From Tenodera sinensis (Eukaryota > Arthropoda > Insecta > Mantodea > Mantidae): a stretch of 64,000 nucleotides of DNA. The first letter of the stretch is position 1. Every line of letters begins with the position of its first letter. The stretch lies in assembly GCA_030765045.1 (NCBI GenBank), contig CM060961.1, positions 139,239,564-139,303,563 on the forward strand, read 5' to 3'. Below the pieces are notes generated by a model. It ran no database searches. It saw nothing but the letters and a program-made list of their open reading frames with translations, and was not told the origin of the DNA. Shown here piece after piece: positions 1-12,244 of the stretch. The position numbers and the translations under genes are program-made.

Positions 1-870
1 AGTGAGCCGGGGCACAAGTACTGGGGAATTGCTGAGAGTTTATATACAGAACAAAGGAAGACGCAGCACCACTTCTAGGAAACCTCTTGCACTGAAGTCT
101 TGAAATGTAATATATACACTCAAGATAATAAGAAAACATACACGTACATTAGAAAAGTTACTGTAACAGACATAATGCTATAATTGCAATTGTACGAGAA
201 GCAAAACAAGTTACACTTTACCCGCAAAAAATAAAAGCTTACAAATGCTTCAAGCTTGGGATTATTTATGAACATAGAACTTTGGGCTCCAAGGAGGAAG
301 GATTTTGTCACCTTCTCTACTGCAGCTCTACTGCAGTACTTTTATAGAATTCGGATTTGAGATACGCCAAGTACACCCGATATGAAATTTGGCTTAATAC
401 CGTATTTGCTCGAAAATAAAACCGCTCGACTGTAAGACCCGCCAACTTTGGGGGCAAATTCTAGACGAAAAAATATGTATGTGAATGTTATACACGTTAA
501 TTTGAAGGAATGGGGTGGTAGACATTGACTTTACTCATTAGTAGCTTCAATCTTTCTACCGACTTTCTTCTTACTAGTAAAATAAGATCTTTAGTAACAA
601 CAGCAACTTCATTCAAAGCTAATTTTCTTGTAACTATCTGTTAGCGGTAACCTGAATTCACGAATAAGCTTCACTATAGGTTTCAAGTTATGTTTTGGAA
701 TTTTCTGAAAAAAAAATGGCGTACAAACAGTGGGTCGAGAGTATTCGGTACAACCAAATATGATTTGCTAATGGAGAAATCATAGGAATAAACTTAAAGC
801 CATGAAAAAAAGGACGTGGCGCTAAGAAAAGACACCATGCTGTAGTGGATGACAAAGTGACGGAGTGGGT
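1..870. other. No recognisable feature
   Basis: AT-rich non-coding sequence. Only short frames without domain-like composition are present, and I see no repeat boundary, tRNA-like box or transposon terminus. Confidence 0.5.
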
Positions 871-956
871 GGAAGAGAAGAGAAGAGCAGGAGAGAGGGG
901 AGAGGAGAGAAGAGGAGAGGGGATGGGTGGGAAGGGTAAAGGAAGAGAAAGAAGAT
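871..956. repeat. Purine-rich (GA)-type tract
   Basis: One strand is almost purely A and G, mostly GGAGA and GAAGA units. The serine/proline/leucine-rich frame across it on the minus strand is a by-product of the low-complexity sequence and is not a gene. Confidence 0.75.
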
Positions 957-1504
957 ACATATTAAATTCATACTATAATAAAACCTTTGTTTTCAGTTTC
1001 CGAAATACTCCTTTCTAAGACCCTCACTATAATTTCATTAAAAACAGTGGGAATATTATTTTCGAGTGAATACGGCAGTTGTCAAGGTATCTTATCCTCT
1101 TACGACCGGCAAACCGTAGTTCTAGAATCAAACATACCTAGTGAGAGTACTCGAATATCGTTTTCTTAATCGTACAATAAACAATACGTCTATCTGTCTG
1201 TCGCTCTTCAGAACATTGCCCCTAGCATCTCTAACACAGTTGAAACTTAGTCATCTCCGTCAGGAGATTGCTCATTATGTTACTTGAATATCACTAAGTA
1301 ACGTGTACTGCGATTATCAAGAAAAACAGCTTCCGCAGAGCTTGAGATATGAATATTTTAATCAACTGTCGTTAACGTATATAGTACAATGAAAGTGGCA
1401 ACAGAAAGCGACTGAATCTGGAGCTGATGCTTTGATAGAAATATTTTTCCCACTCTCGTTACCTCTGCAATTCAAAACTCCACAGTGGTATCAAAGTCTA
1501 AATG
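957..1504. other. No recognisable feature
   Basis: AT-rich non-coding sequence between the purine tract and the first TIR element. Nothing identified. Confidence 0.45.
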
Positions 1505-2582
1505 CAGTAGAATCTCGAAATAACGCGGTTCTTGGGGAACATGCTTTAGCCCCGCGTTATAGCGATTCCGCGGTATATCGAAATGTAGATTTAGATGTGA
1601 CAAAAATCGATCCCGCGGAGATATTGCATAACATTCGTGCAATAATAAATTACAGTAAACTGTAAAGTATATAATACACGGTAAAGTGCACCACTTTTAA
1701 ATGCAATTACACACAGTTATGCCGGGGATGTATTCCAGTCCTGCCGCCGATCTTAATTTACACAGTACACACAATTACATTGTACCCATTTTACACTAAC
1801 TTATTTTGCATTCTGTTAAAGAAATCATAAGTTTTGTGTGGCGGTGTAATTCACAACGTTTTTTCCTCCGCCTATTACTTAAAAAAGTTAAACTCGTGGC
1901 ACTACAGTCCACATCGGACCAGGGCCTGCCAACGCGACTGCCGACCTCACGCCCACATACGCAAGGTAGAAGTGGGCGATCGTCCAACCGATACGGGGAG
2001 GAGATGTGGTTAGCATCTCGACACCCCCAGCTGGAAAGTTGACTTTCATGACCAGGGCCGCTTACCTATCGCATGCTCTTCAATTTCCTCACGATGCTGA
2101 ATGGGCACCGGTCCTATACCCGGGACTTAAAATCCGCGCCCCCAGTGGTGGGATCGAACCCGAGCCGCATTCCGTGGCATGACGACCTAGTTCACTACGC
2201 CACGGCATAGGACGCCTATTATTTGACTGTAGCAAAATGGAGATGAATATTGTTCGATTTACTTTTGCTTCTCCATACACAGAAACTCCTTGTTCATAGT
2301 CCTTATCACTTCGCTAACTTGCAGACTATCTGCTGTGTGCATGTCTTGTTACTTCGGGAAATTCTTAGCAATGCAGTGGCCAAGGTCAACGCCAGGAATG
2401 CAAGGTCCACTTTAGGGGTAGCAAAAAGCATATTCCAGCACCGCTGTTTCAAAGAAAATTTAAACTCAACTTTCAAATATAAAAAATAAATAAGAACTGC
2501 CATATACTTTCGTGAGACAATCTTCCACGCGTTAAATTCGAATCCACGGTATTTCGGACCGCGCTATTTCGGGCTTCTACTG
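1505..2582. mobile_element. pogo/Tigger-like non-autonomous DNA transposon, split by a SINE
   Basis: Terminal inverted repeats lie at 1505-1531 and 2556-2582. Both begin CAGTAGAA and both contain CGAAATA followed by CGCGGT; 23 of 27 positions match. A terminus CAGTAGAAC..CG followed by ATA/CGCG-rich sequence is typical of pogo/Tigger-type elements, which duplicate TA. The right end is followed by TA; the left is preceded by TG, probably a decayed TA. No transposase frame is present. Without the SINE at 1881-2212 and one TSD copy, the element is about 735 bp. The 77-codon frame at 1432-1665 crosses the left TIR and is not a gene. Confidence 0.65.
1881..2212 (-). mobile_element. SINE-C copy 1 (tRNA-derived), full insertion with TSD
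   Basis: Read on the minus strand, it starts with a tRNA-like head near 2212 containing a B box (GGTTCGATCCC, around 2150-2160). A GC-rich body follows, ending in a block close to GGACTGTAGTGCC and a T-rich tail. Flanking direct repeats CGCCTATTACTT (1869-1880) and CGCCTATTATTT (2213-2224) agree at 11 of 12 positions and mark a target-site duplication. The 3' block is shared with the copies near 45.0 kb and 63.9 kb, which defines a family. Mobilisation would need a partner LINE, not seen here. Confidence 0.8.
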
Positions 2583-3343
2583 TACTTACAAGTTGCAGAG
2601 GAAAGTAATTCTCAATCCGATTTGGAGTTGGTGTACACTCTGTATATTTAGCATCCAAAGATACTAGATGTGTACCCCATCTCACTCACCTGGAAATTAG
2701 CACATAGCTTTATTACCGGATAAAGCAGTGGCCAGGGTTACTGCTCCGTTTACGATGAGCACTAACTCCACCGGCATGCCATTAATTCAATGTTGTCTAG
2801 ATGTTAACGAGTAATACAGTTGTGGACAGAACATAGCGAACTGTTTACTAATGAGACGGAAGACGACCTTCTCGTTCCAGGTACAATTTTACGACACCAA
2901 GCAAAAACTACTTTTGTGACAGACACCGCCAGACTTCAGCATGAACAGTTTTATTGCATTTTATTACTTCTCAGTTCCTAATGCCCTTATGTGCGGATGT
3001 GTTGACGGTAGAGAATATTGCCTTTTACGTTTCGGTCATGGTTAAGTGGGAAAACATCTCCCGAATATTATATCAACAGGATTAAAATCCTGTCTTTCAT
3101 CGTAACTGACTCCAGATTAGGGTTTAATTAAATATTCCTACTTTTAAATAACAAACGCAGCCACACTGTCATGATTATCAGCTTTTGTATAAAAGTGTAT
3201 CCAGGCATTTTATTTATAACAGTTTATAATCCTTTTGGAGAAATACATTAAATGAATATCCTACGCTTAACTGCAATGCAAAGAATGTTGTATGTGAAGT
3301 TTCATAACAATCGTTTCAGTTATTCTTACGTGAAGGGACAGTA
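2583..3343. other. No recognisable feature
   Basis: Unique-looking AT-rich sequence without plausible coding frames or repeat boundaries. Confidence 0.45.
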
Positions 3344-3663
<320 letters not shown>

Positions 3664-3665
<2 letters not shown>

Positions 3666-4277
3666 TGACACCAGCGGCGACAGCGGCAAGAACAAAGGCT
3701 CGGGGCCGGGCTGCCTTACAGCACCGGTGGTGCGTGCAACCAAGGCGCTCAAGGTCAGACTGCGTCGCGACTGTTGCGAACACGTGACAACAATCAGAAC
3801 GGCAGAACAAAATGGAGGTTTTCGAGATTATTGGAGAAGTGTCCGGTGACCAGCGTGTTTGTAGAAGTTCGAGAAAGATACATGTTACGCCATCCTCACT
3901 ATATAAAGAGGCGAGGCGACGAGAGGAGCTAGTAGTTAGTTACAGACGAGAGTCAGTCAGTATTTTTAGTATTTGTGTGTGCGCGCGTGTGTGCGTGAAT
4001 GTGTGCGCGCGTGTGTATGTCAGTTGCGTGTAACAGGACCGTCGCGTCGAAAGCAAAACGATTGAATCGTCAAAATCATCTATTTAAAAGACAGATAGAG
4101 TGAAGAAAGACTGAAAGGACTGAGTCAAGGTTATGAAGAGAAAACAGTTGAGTTGTAATATCACGAAAGACAGTAGAATGTGTTAACTCAGTAAAAGAGG
4201 ACTGTTGTACGAGTACATCCAGTTTGGGAAGAAAATGAAGTGACAAAAAAGTAACTTGACTGGACTTTTTTGCCACA
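3664..4277 (+). mobile_element. LTR copy 1 (solo LTR), retrotransposon family L
   Basis: About 614 bp, beginning TGTGAC and ending near GCCACA, homologous throughout to the three other L-family copies in this window. Shared landmarks are a start-proximal ACAAAGG, a TATA box, a segment close to GACTGAGTCA, and AAATGAAGTG near the 3' end. No gag or pol sequence adjoins it, so it is a solo LTR or a remnant. It lies between the (TAA)n array and an (ATT)n array 95 bp downstream. I could not identify a TSD. The superfamily cannot be assigned without internal sequence. Confidence 0.75.
3900..3907 (+). promoter_or_regulatory. TATA box inside LTR copy 1
   Basis: TATATAAA lies about 240 bp into the LTR, at the position also occupied by a TATA-like element in copies 2 and 3. 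It would correspond to the U3/R boundary region. Activity is inferred only. Confidence 0.55.
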
Positions 4278-4371
4278 ACAGTAGTAACTACCACAGTGAG
4301 AGTTTAACTTACAGTTCTTCAGTCTTTTATACCTCATGAAAGGTATAAGGTATCAACAATGTTAATAAAAG

Positions 4372-4512
<141 letters not shown>

Positions 4513-5146
4513 CTATGCGCTATGTTAACCAACAGTGAGAGAATTTCGTGAAAGCGTTTGGTAAGAGCATTTGAGAGAGGAAAAAGGAAACAAGCCTAGA
4601 TCGTTGAGATACACATTATTGTCCCTATAATAAGTGGCCAGAACGATGGAGCATGGATAGGTTCTGAGGAAGGTTATGTTCTGTCCACAAGCACCACCAC
4701 GTAACGTATATGCTTGAATTCAGATCATAAGAGTTGCCATGACGATACTCAATATGTAATGTGACGTCAACATTTATTTTGCAATAATTTTAGTTTGTGT
4801 TCGTAATCCTTTAGCAATGATGTTCATGACCTTTTGAACCTTGGTAACCATGGGAACCCTGCAGTGCGCAGCTACTTGCTCAAGGGAGTAATAAACATGA
4901 TACCAGCTTCACTCAGTTCAAAGACGTGCGTTTATGATAGAGATGTATGCATATTACGCAGACATGTTAGTACGTTTACACTATATGGTGTTCTAGCATA
5001 CATAATGATCAACTTTTTGCGTTGCTTAAATACTTTTACTGCATCCAGTTCTAAAAGTTGGCTTAAAAATAACAAGAACACATCTGATACCTAAACCTAG
5101 CAGCCCAGATGTTGAACTGTTGCGTCAGGCGATGACTTCCATTTTA
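4513..5146. other. No recognisable feature
   Basis: No domain-bearing frame or repeat was recognised. The 86-codon frame at 4834-5094 has no family resemblance that I can see. Confidence 0.4.
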
Positions 5147-5720
5147 CAGGGTGGAAGTCAAATGATCCGTCAGACTTTAACAGAGAATTTCTCATGTTGT
5201 GAATAACAAGAAAATCTAGTACCAAAATGTTGAAAAATTTATAGTTTTCTAGAAAAAATATTTCTGTCAAAAAATTTATCACACCTGGCTGAATTATTAT
5301 TGGTTGAAGGTTCTTGATTTATAGCTATATTCATAGAAAATTGAATGACAACTTTTTTCCTTTGGTGTATTTCAATAGATTCAACGGTTTTTGTGTGAAT
5401 TAATCTAAAAAACCCACAATTTATTGCAACAAAAAGCCAACCTAATCGTGGGTTCTTTTAAATTTAATTTACACAAAAACCGTTGAATCTATTGAAATAC
5501 GCCAAAGGAAAAAGTCGTTTATTCAATTTTCTATTATGAGCCATAAATCAAGGACCTTCAATCAATAATAATTCAGCCAGGTGATGATAAATGTTTTTGA
5601 TAAAAATATTTTTTCTAAAAAACTATACACTTTTCAACATTTTGGTATTAGACTTTCTTGTTATTCACAACATGAGATATTCGCTCTTAAAGTCTGACGG
5701 ATCATTTCACTTCCATCCTG
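5147..5720. mobile_element. Foldback MITE with about 270-bp inverted arms, copy 1
   Basis: The left arm (about 5147-5418) and right arm (about 5448-5720) are imperfect reverse complements with a loop of roughly 30 bp. The ends are CAGGGTGGAAGT and, on the opposite strand, CAGGATGGAAGT. TA flanks both ends (5145-5146 and 5721-5722), consistent with Tc1/mariner-type TA target duplication. There is no coding capacity; the short frames on both strands are the same arm read twice. A deleted second copy is at 25879-26218. Confidence 0.85.
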
Positions 5721-5722
5721 TA

Positions 5723-6577
5723 TATCTGAACAACGTAAGCATCTATATTGAATATAGAATCCACAATTTCAAATGATAGATGCTAAGACAATTGCATCTT
5801 AAAGGCAGAACTTAATACTTCAAACTAAACTATGCAGACCATATACATGTCAGAGAAGACATCTACCTAATCATCTAAAGAGTGTGGCATATCTTCTCTG
5901 TTCCTCATTCTGCCACTTGAGGAAATAGTTATATTAAACCTTGTATTGCGAATACGTTCTTTTCCAATACCATATTGATTCACTTTCGCAGCCAAATTGT
6001 CTCTAGGTTTAATTTTCTAGGCATTCGCAGTGTCGCCAGAACGAGGTCACTGAATGAAACCAAGCGGTGGTCTTTATTCTCTCCTAAGCTTTGTGGCATG
6101 TGGACACTCATTGCTCATCAGCCACGTTTGTCACTCCGACCTGTTGTGGTTATAAACGTTCCCAAAGTTGACAAAATTATTATACAATTCATTTAACTGT
6201 ATTTTCCACACCGGCTAGAAAGGTTGGAAATTTAAATTAGATTTTAACAATGAAGTGTCATAAGTGGTTCTCGTTCAGCTTTCCACTTCTAAGCGAACGC
6301 ATCATGACTGCACTTAGTGTTTGACAGACGTCACCCTATGTCTGTGATGCCGGTATGACATTAGTCATGCTGTGCTCTTAAAGATTTAAATTTAAAGCCT
6401 TCAGTGCATAGCACAAATTGTTTTGCACCCAGGTTAAATAAGTACAAATAGAGAAATACCACGATAAAATAAACACATACTAGCAGTATTGCATGCCACC
6501 TTTGTGGTATAAAATCTTACGGCCGTTATCATCTTGAAGCTTCACAGTAATACACAAATTCTAAGCATTAAGAACTG

Positions 6578-6579
<2 letters not shown>
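5723..6579. other. No recognisable feature
   Basis: AT-rich sequence with only short frames. Nothing identified. Confidence 0.4.

Positions 6580-6611
<32 letters not shown>
6580..6611. repeat. Poly-T tract (32 bp)
   Basis: Pure T run about 85 bp upstream of a Repeat A fragment. Confidence 0.95.
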
Positions 6612-6612
<1 letters not shown>

Positions 6613-6694
6613 AAGGAAGTCAAGTTCTCCTTATATAATTACTAGTCTTGAAGGTAGGTGAAATAGCTATTCTAATGGGTGTTGAGGTGTTCCA

Positions 6695-6900
6695 AAAATG
6701 ACTGCCAATTTTTATTAAATTACCATATGTTAAGATATTTTTCTGACAAACGAAATGTATATCATGAATTTTCCTGGTATAGACCATGAAGCATTCTACA
6801 CTCTGAATGACTTTCGCATAACTGCAAACCGTAACAGATAGACAAAATCTTACTGCACAAAAAGCCTATCTCTAGTTAAAGCACGAACTTTGTAATATGT
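6695..6900 (+). repeat. Repeat A, fragment 1
   Basis: It aligns by eye with the central block of Repeat A (reference copy 34645-35790). Shared features are CATATGTTAAGATATTT, a TGAATGACTTTCGCATAACTG segment (quoted in part), and ACAAAATCTTACTGCACAAA. Only the conserved middle survives. Confidence 0.7.
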
Positions 6901-8020
6901 TTAACATTTCAGAAATAACCTGTTTTATTTGCTTTAATTTTCCAACACTTATATGTTTCTCAAATAAGTTGTCATTCGTTCCCTGCCTCCCTGCAAAGGG
7001 AAGTAATTTCAATGTATTCCCATACAGACTAGCTCTTACAAGATTTGACTATCCTTAGACCTACTACATATCCCTATCTCCATTGTAATATTCATATTCA
7101 TTCCAATTAACAAAGTAACAATAATAACAATAATTTATACAGGAGTGAGTAGAAAATGCCATTCGAGTGCAACACTTCAGAATTTTTAACGTTTTTTCGT
7201 TGTATTTTTGCATGCCTATTCTACTATAAATGCCCAAACCGGAATGTAGTTATTATAAATGCCATACCACTGCACAATATCCAGATCGTTAGCAGTGCCC
7301 AAATTACGGCAAAATTGTAAGTTACAGTAGTAGGAAACGCATATAGGGGAAAGCTTTGATGGGAACAGGTGTTTTTACATTGAAGATGAGAAAATATGAT
7401 ATGATAAGAGTGGATGCACAGACGCACCACATTAGTCTAAAGCGGAAACTTTCCATGTTGATGGCAGGCAAAAATAACGTCAGCTTTTACTGCGTTTCAA
7501 ACTTCATCCTCTCCCTTACAGATACGCATCTACTACATATAGTTTAGTATTTCCCACTGTTGATGTAAGGAGAGAAAAAACAGGATTGTGATTCGTGAGT
7601 CTCTACATATTCTTACTACAGAAAGAACGCATATCTCGATAAAAGATGCAGCTTATGTAAACTATTTTATAGCTTTTATTGTTTCCAAATTTTAAGTTCG
7701 CCCCCCCCCACCCCCCCCCCCCCCGCAAATGTAAGCTCTCCCTCCGTTGTTTCTCACGAGCATTTGATGCAGGGTTGTAGGCATTTGGCTCCTAATATTT
7801 TATAGACTTTCGAATAATTATTTTATTTCAATAATTTTGATTACACTGATGAGGGGTTGCACATTTTAAAATTAATTTCATGCTGCCTGTTGGCTAAAAT
7901 GTGTCTTCTTTACCATTTCTTAACACTAACAGGCAATGAGTGCACCATAGTTTTCAAGTTTATACCTTAATGTATGGAGGAATTTAATTTATTCCTCAGA
8001 ATCAGATATCACACTTTCTG
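6901..8020. other. No recognisable gene; poly-C at 7702-7724
   Basis: AT-rich non-coding sequence with a C-rich run interrupted by one A at about 7702-7724. The short frames at 7224-7547 overlap on opposite strands and show no domain. Confidence 0.4.
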
Positions 8021-8024
8021 ACCG

Positions 8025-8110
8025 GTTCTGTAGCACACAGCACCTGCCTGCTGTACCAGGGGTCCCCGGTTCGATTTCCGACCGTGTAAAGAAGAAAGTT
8101 TCGGTGCTTG
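8025..8110 (+). repeat. tRNA-like SINE head, family unassigned
   Basis: A B-box-like GGTTCGATTTCCGACC follows a possible degraded A-box region (TCTGTAGCACACAGCACCTG). No TSD or body match was found, so this is a tentative SINE relic. Confidence 0.35.
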
Positions 8111-8229
8111 CCGCCAGTATGGTGTGTGAATCTGAGTGCTTATGTACGTTTATTATCAATTATTTAATTTTTCTTCTACAAGGACTATTCCCTATCTGCG
8201 CTAGAGTCTGGAAGTATGACTGGTAGTGT

Positions 8230-8232
<3 letters not shown>

Positions 8233-8321
<89 letters not shown>
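8233..8321. repeat. (GT)n microsatellite
   Basis: About 44 uninterrupted dinucleotide units. The cysteine/valine and histidine/threonine frames across it are artefacts. Confidence 0.98.
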
Positions 8322-8324
<3 letters not shown>

Positions 8325-8465
8325 AAGTTCCTGTAAGTACAGGGCAAAATGTTGTAAAATTGACAATAATTGTATTGGGCATATTTGTTACACTCATCAT
8401 GTAGAATCCCTGGTAAACGTGTGGGCGAAGCAGTACCTACCACCCTGTATACAATATACCAATGT
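8325..8465 (-). repeat. Retroposon 3' body, family G copy 1
   Basis: On the minus strand this reads through a block containing CAGGGATTCTACATGATGAG and AACAAATATGCCCAATAC. The block recurs at 29975-30090 (plus) and 30404-30520 (minus). In those copies it is followed by ATAAAGAACCG and an A run, so this is the 3' portion of a retroposed unit. Here the A tail is not visible. Confidence 0.6.
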
Positions 8466-8489
8466 TTTTTATATTTCTGGGGAATATAT

Positions 8490-9690
8490 TCCAATTTATT
8501 TTAACTCAACCTTCGTCAGAAGTCTTGAGGTTGCACGTGACACATGCTTTTCTTATTGAAAAAACATATAAGACCAGCGAGAAATAGCAACGGTTGTTAC
8601 TTTGCACTGATTATAATATAATCAGTAGCAAGTTATACAAAGAAACAATAAGCAGAGAAACAAAGTTTACACCACCGTATAGTTATTTCTTTTAAGATTC
8701 TAAGTAAAAGAGCAAAGTACACACGTAATGCCAATATTCTTAATCTTACAGGACATCTTATTCTTTCAGGAATAATCACATTGCTTTGATTCCAAAAAGG
8801 CTTGTGTGTTTATGTTCTTTGCAGCTTGTAATGGAATAATAATTTATTGTGAAATGTAAACACACCACCTGCAATAAAGGTTGGGGTAAAACTTTGATAT
8901 TTTCAAATAAAGTATGAAGTATTTGAATAGGAACAAATAATAGACAACCTGAAAAATAATGTGTAAAGTTTAGAGCTATTGCTGAAGTAATGTTTGAACT
9001 GACTGATAAAGTAAAATACGTAAATATTATTTGGTGGAACTACAATATTAAAACTAAAATGAATAGTATATCAGAAAGTTGTGCAGAATCTTTAAAACAA
9101 AAGTTGTGAAAAAGGCAAACATATTTTGTATAATAACTATGGTTTCTTAGAGAAATTATTACTATATCTGACATTTCAAATCGCTTTTCAGAATAGATGT
9201 ATACATTGGATAATGCAAACTTTCAACGACCGTGCAACTCAAAATCAACTACTTATCAACTCAAATGCCCTTAGCAGTATTCAGGGGTGACAAAAAATCG
9301 ATTCTGCCAATGTCTCTTACTAATTAAACATGTAACGATGGGATGTCGCTACAATACACAACTTTACTAATTAGGGACAACACATATTGCTGATGTCTCC
9401 AACAGTCGCCATGATCACTACACAGAAATACATATAGCAATGCTCATTATTGGATACAGAGGCCACCACAGAATGTTTTATGACATGGAAACATTTTAAA
9501 AACAGGCAGGTAATAATTCAAAAATATGGTTAATGCAATTTACACCATCGCAGCATCACAATATAAGGTTCCATTGTACGTATATTCTTCAGTTAGTGGG
9601 AGGGTACCTGAATGGCAAAAAATTGCGAAAAGATATCTTTTTAGATTTTTGTGAAGGTTCATAAATTGAAATTTCCTCTTTAATTTGATA
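8490..9690. other. No recognisable feature
   Basis: AT-rich, unique-looking sequence without frames of interest. Confidence 0.4.
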
Positions 9691-9969
9691 TACAGGCTGA
9701 TTCATCTGAACTTTCCGCTGTAGAAATCTCTGAGACAAAAAATAGGAAACATTCCAAAAGACACTGAGAAATATGAATCAGCTTCATAAGAAAGAAAACA
9801 AAAAAACAAAAACCAAAAAAATCCGGTGTTACTTCCATTTAACTCTACCAAATATTGAACAAGCTATTTTTAGAAAAGCTTGTTATTCTATCACTTTAAT
9901 CAAGATAAAAGAATTGTATACATGTTTTATTGCATATTTCCTTGTAGATATAAATAATGGAAATGGAGG

Positions 9970-10300
9970 AAGTTGGTTAAAAACCGAAGCGGGTGTTTAT
10001 GTTGAGCATCTTCTCAAGTTGTGACATGGAGATTTTCAAGAAAACCCTTCATCCCACACTAGCTCTCGCATGGAAGCTTTTTGGAAATGTTTGATTTTCT
10101 TACAAATGGTTCCAACGCTTTTGATTAAAATCCTGTATATTTAAGATATTTTCATGAAGAATGAATGTATATCTTGAATTTTTGAGAACAGCCTTTGAAG
10201 TCCTCTTTATTCTGAATGACTGTTGCATAACTAGTAAACTGAAAGACTTACCGAAAATCTTACTGCACAAAAGCTTAGAACTCGTTAAACTACACAACTT

Positions 10301-10302
<2 letters not shown>
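9970..10302 (+). repeat. Repeat A, copy 2 (partial)
   Basis: It begins at GGTTAAAAACCGAAG and continues through the diagnostic blocks TCTGAATGACT, CATAACTAGTAAAC and AAAATCTTACTGCACAAA, ending at a (GA)n run. It lacks the 5' third, including the internal A tract, of the reference copy. Confidence 0.75.

Positions 10303-10341
<39 letters not shown>
10303..10341. repeat. (GA)n microsatellite
   Basis: Pure GA dinucleotides directly at the end of Repeat A copy 2. Confidence 0.97.
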
Positions 10342-10343
<2 letters not shown>

Positions 10344-11489
10344 TATTGTATTGCTCTATCTCTAGCGCATTTGTAAGGAAATGTTAATAAAAGAACTCTA
10401 GAATAGTTTTTTGAGGCATGGTTAGAGAAAATTGTGCGAAATTATCATATATTTTTTTGTCTTTCTGAACCTACACTACAAAAATCGTTTAAGTATACAC
10501 AACTAACCAGCTCGTGCTTGATATAATTGATGACGTCATTTACACAGGCGTTTCCAAATGTAGTGCGTAATTCGGACCTATACCACGAATGGGAACACTG
10601 GCATTATCAGCAAAACTGTGCTTTAATGACAAGAATAGAGAACCATATTTCATCCTTTTCATATGGCCACTGCCAATTACCTCAACATGAATGTGTACAA
10701 CACACTGATCATTACCATCTGACGATGATGACAGTGATTGCCACTTCTCTCGGCTAATAATAAACAGACGCACACATCAATTGCGAACCAAGCTCGAACA
10801 CCTTGCCTGCAATCGAACCATATGCTTAAAACAGAGATATTGGCACACAGGCACCCGATCTGAAAATCGCAGCAGGTTCCAGGCAACTTTAGCCGGCCTA
10901 AAACTAGAGACAGGCAAATATGACATCTCAATTCTATAGCATGCGAGCTGCATTATGGGAGCACGCGTTCTACGTTTAGCAGTGGCTAGATTCAATGCCT
11001 ATTACACGACAAAACTTCATACTTCATAATATTTGGTAAAACCTTAATATTTTATGGAGCCCTTCATATTTTGTTATATATTTTGAGGTTTCCTTTTCAA
11101 ATAATTTCCGTGAGTAATGAATCATCTTTCCGAGCATTCTATTCCAGCAGTTTTCTGGGAAGCGAATTTCCAAACCCAAGTCACACTTTTCAGGAAACTC
11201 GTTTAGAAAAATCCGTACCAAAATTGCCAACAAGATAGTTACAGTTAAGATAATCTATAGCATTTCCTCTACGTGACATGTGCGAAATTAAACGCTAAAG
11301 AGCTTTCATTTTCGCAACCGCTGCTGTTAGTGTTATATTGTAATAATTATTAAGCAGGGTTGAAGTAAGCAAAATACATTAAGGTTTCACCATTATAAAA
11401 CTCGTGCATTTCAAATTATATTTTATTATAAAATATGGACAAAACATTATAAAGCTTATTTTGTAAATTAATTAAATAAATGTTTGAAT
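10342..11489. other. No recognisable feature
   Basis: Non-coding. The overlapping frames on both strands at 10527-10995 have no recognised domain, and their overlap suggests chance. Confidence 0.4.
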
Positions 11490-11706
11490 ATTTTATTTGC
11501 TAACGGCGCGGCGAATTGCCAGGATATCAGCACCACCGGTGTGCCGGAATTTCCTCGCGCAAGAGTTTTTTTACATGCCAATAAATCTAATGAGATGGGG
11601 CTGTCGCTTTTAAGCGCACTTAAAAACCATCAGTCTGGGTCGGTTTTGAACCCGTAACCTTGAGATCAGTATACCGCGCCTGAACAACTGAGCCACCCAG
11701 ACCTAC
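11490..11706 (-). mobile_element. SINE-E copy 1 (tRNA-derived)
   Basis: The minus strand begins GTCTGGGTGGCTCAGTTG (A-box region). A B-box-like GGGTTCAAAACC follows. The body contains GCGCTTAAAAGCGACA, ATTGGCATGTA and AAATTCCGGCACAC, and ends GTTAGCAAATAAAAT. The copy at 54463-54672 matches over the whole length, which defines the family. No clear TSD was identified. Confidence 0.75.
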
Positions 11707-11743
11707 AAACGAATGAAGCGAACTTGTTCCAACCGTTAAAGCA

Positions 11744-11961
11744 TGAGTGAGTGAGTGAGTGAGTGAGTGAGTGAGTGAGTGAGTGAGTGAGTGAGTGAGT
11801 GAGTGAGTGAGTGAGTGAGTGAGTGAGTGAGTGAGTGAGTGAGTGAGTGAGTGAGTGAGTGAGTGAGTGAGTGAGTGAGTGAGTGAGTGAGTGAGTGAGT
11901 GAGTGAGTGAGTGAGTGAGTGAGTGAGTGAGTGAGTGAGTGAGTGAGTGAGTGAGTGAGTG
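11744..11961. repeat. (GAGT)n tetranucleotide array
   Basis: About 54 essentially perfect GAGT units over 218 bp, starting some 38 bp upstream of the SINE-E head. Confidence 0.98.
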
Positions 11962-12244
11962 AAGTTTAAGGTCCCGTCAACAACAAGGCCATTTGTGTTA
12001 AAGACAAAGATGCCTTGGTTTCAATTATACTACATTTAATGTACCACTTAATAACTATTCATTATAAGCAACCAGTATTAGCCAGGGAACGTTTCTGTTA
12101 CTGCCAGTCTTCAAGATGAAAGATCATCAGATACTAAGCAAATTAAACTGTAATGAAAATGCTTATTCATTCGGAGAAAATGAATAATCAAAGCATTTTT
12201 TCCATATGAGGATAGTTTGAGGTAGGCTTATAAAGTGTCTTGGT

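Noticed and set aside
1432..1665. 77-codon frame with ordinary composition
   Set aside because: It crosses the left TIR of the pogo/Tigger-like element.
5975..6196. 73-codon frame possibly encoding a basic peptide
   Set aside because: No motif, no family resemblance, single copy and expected by chance in this length.
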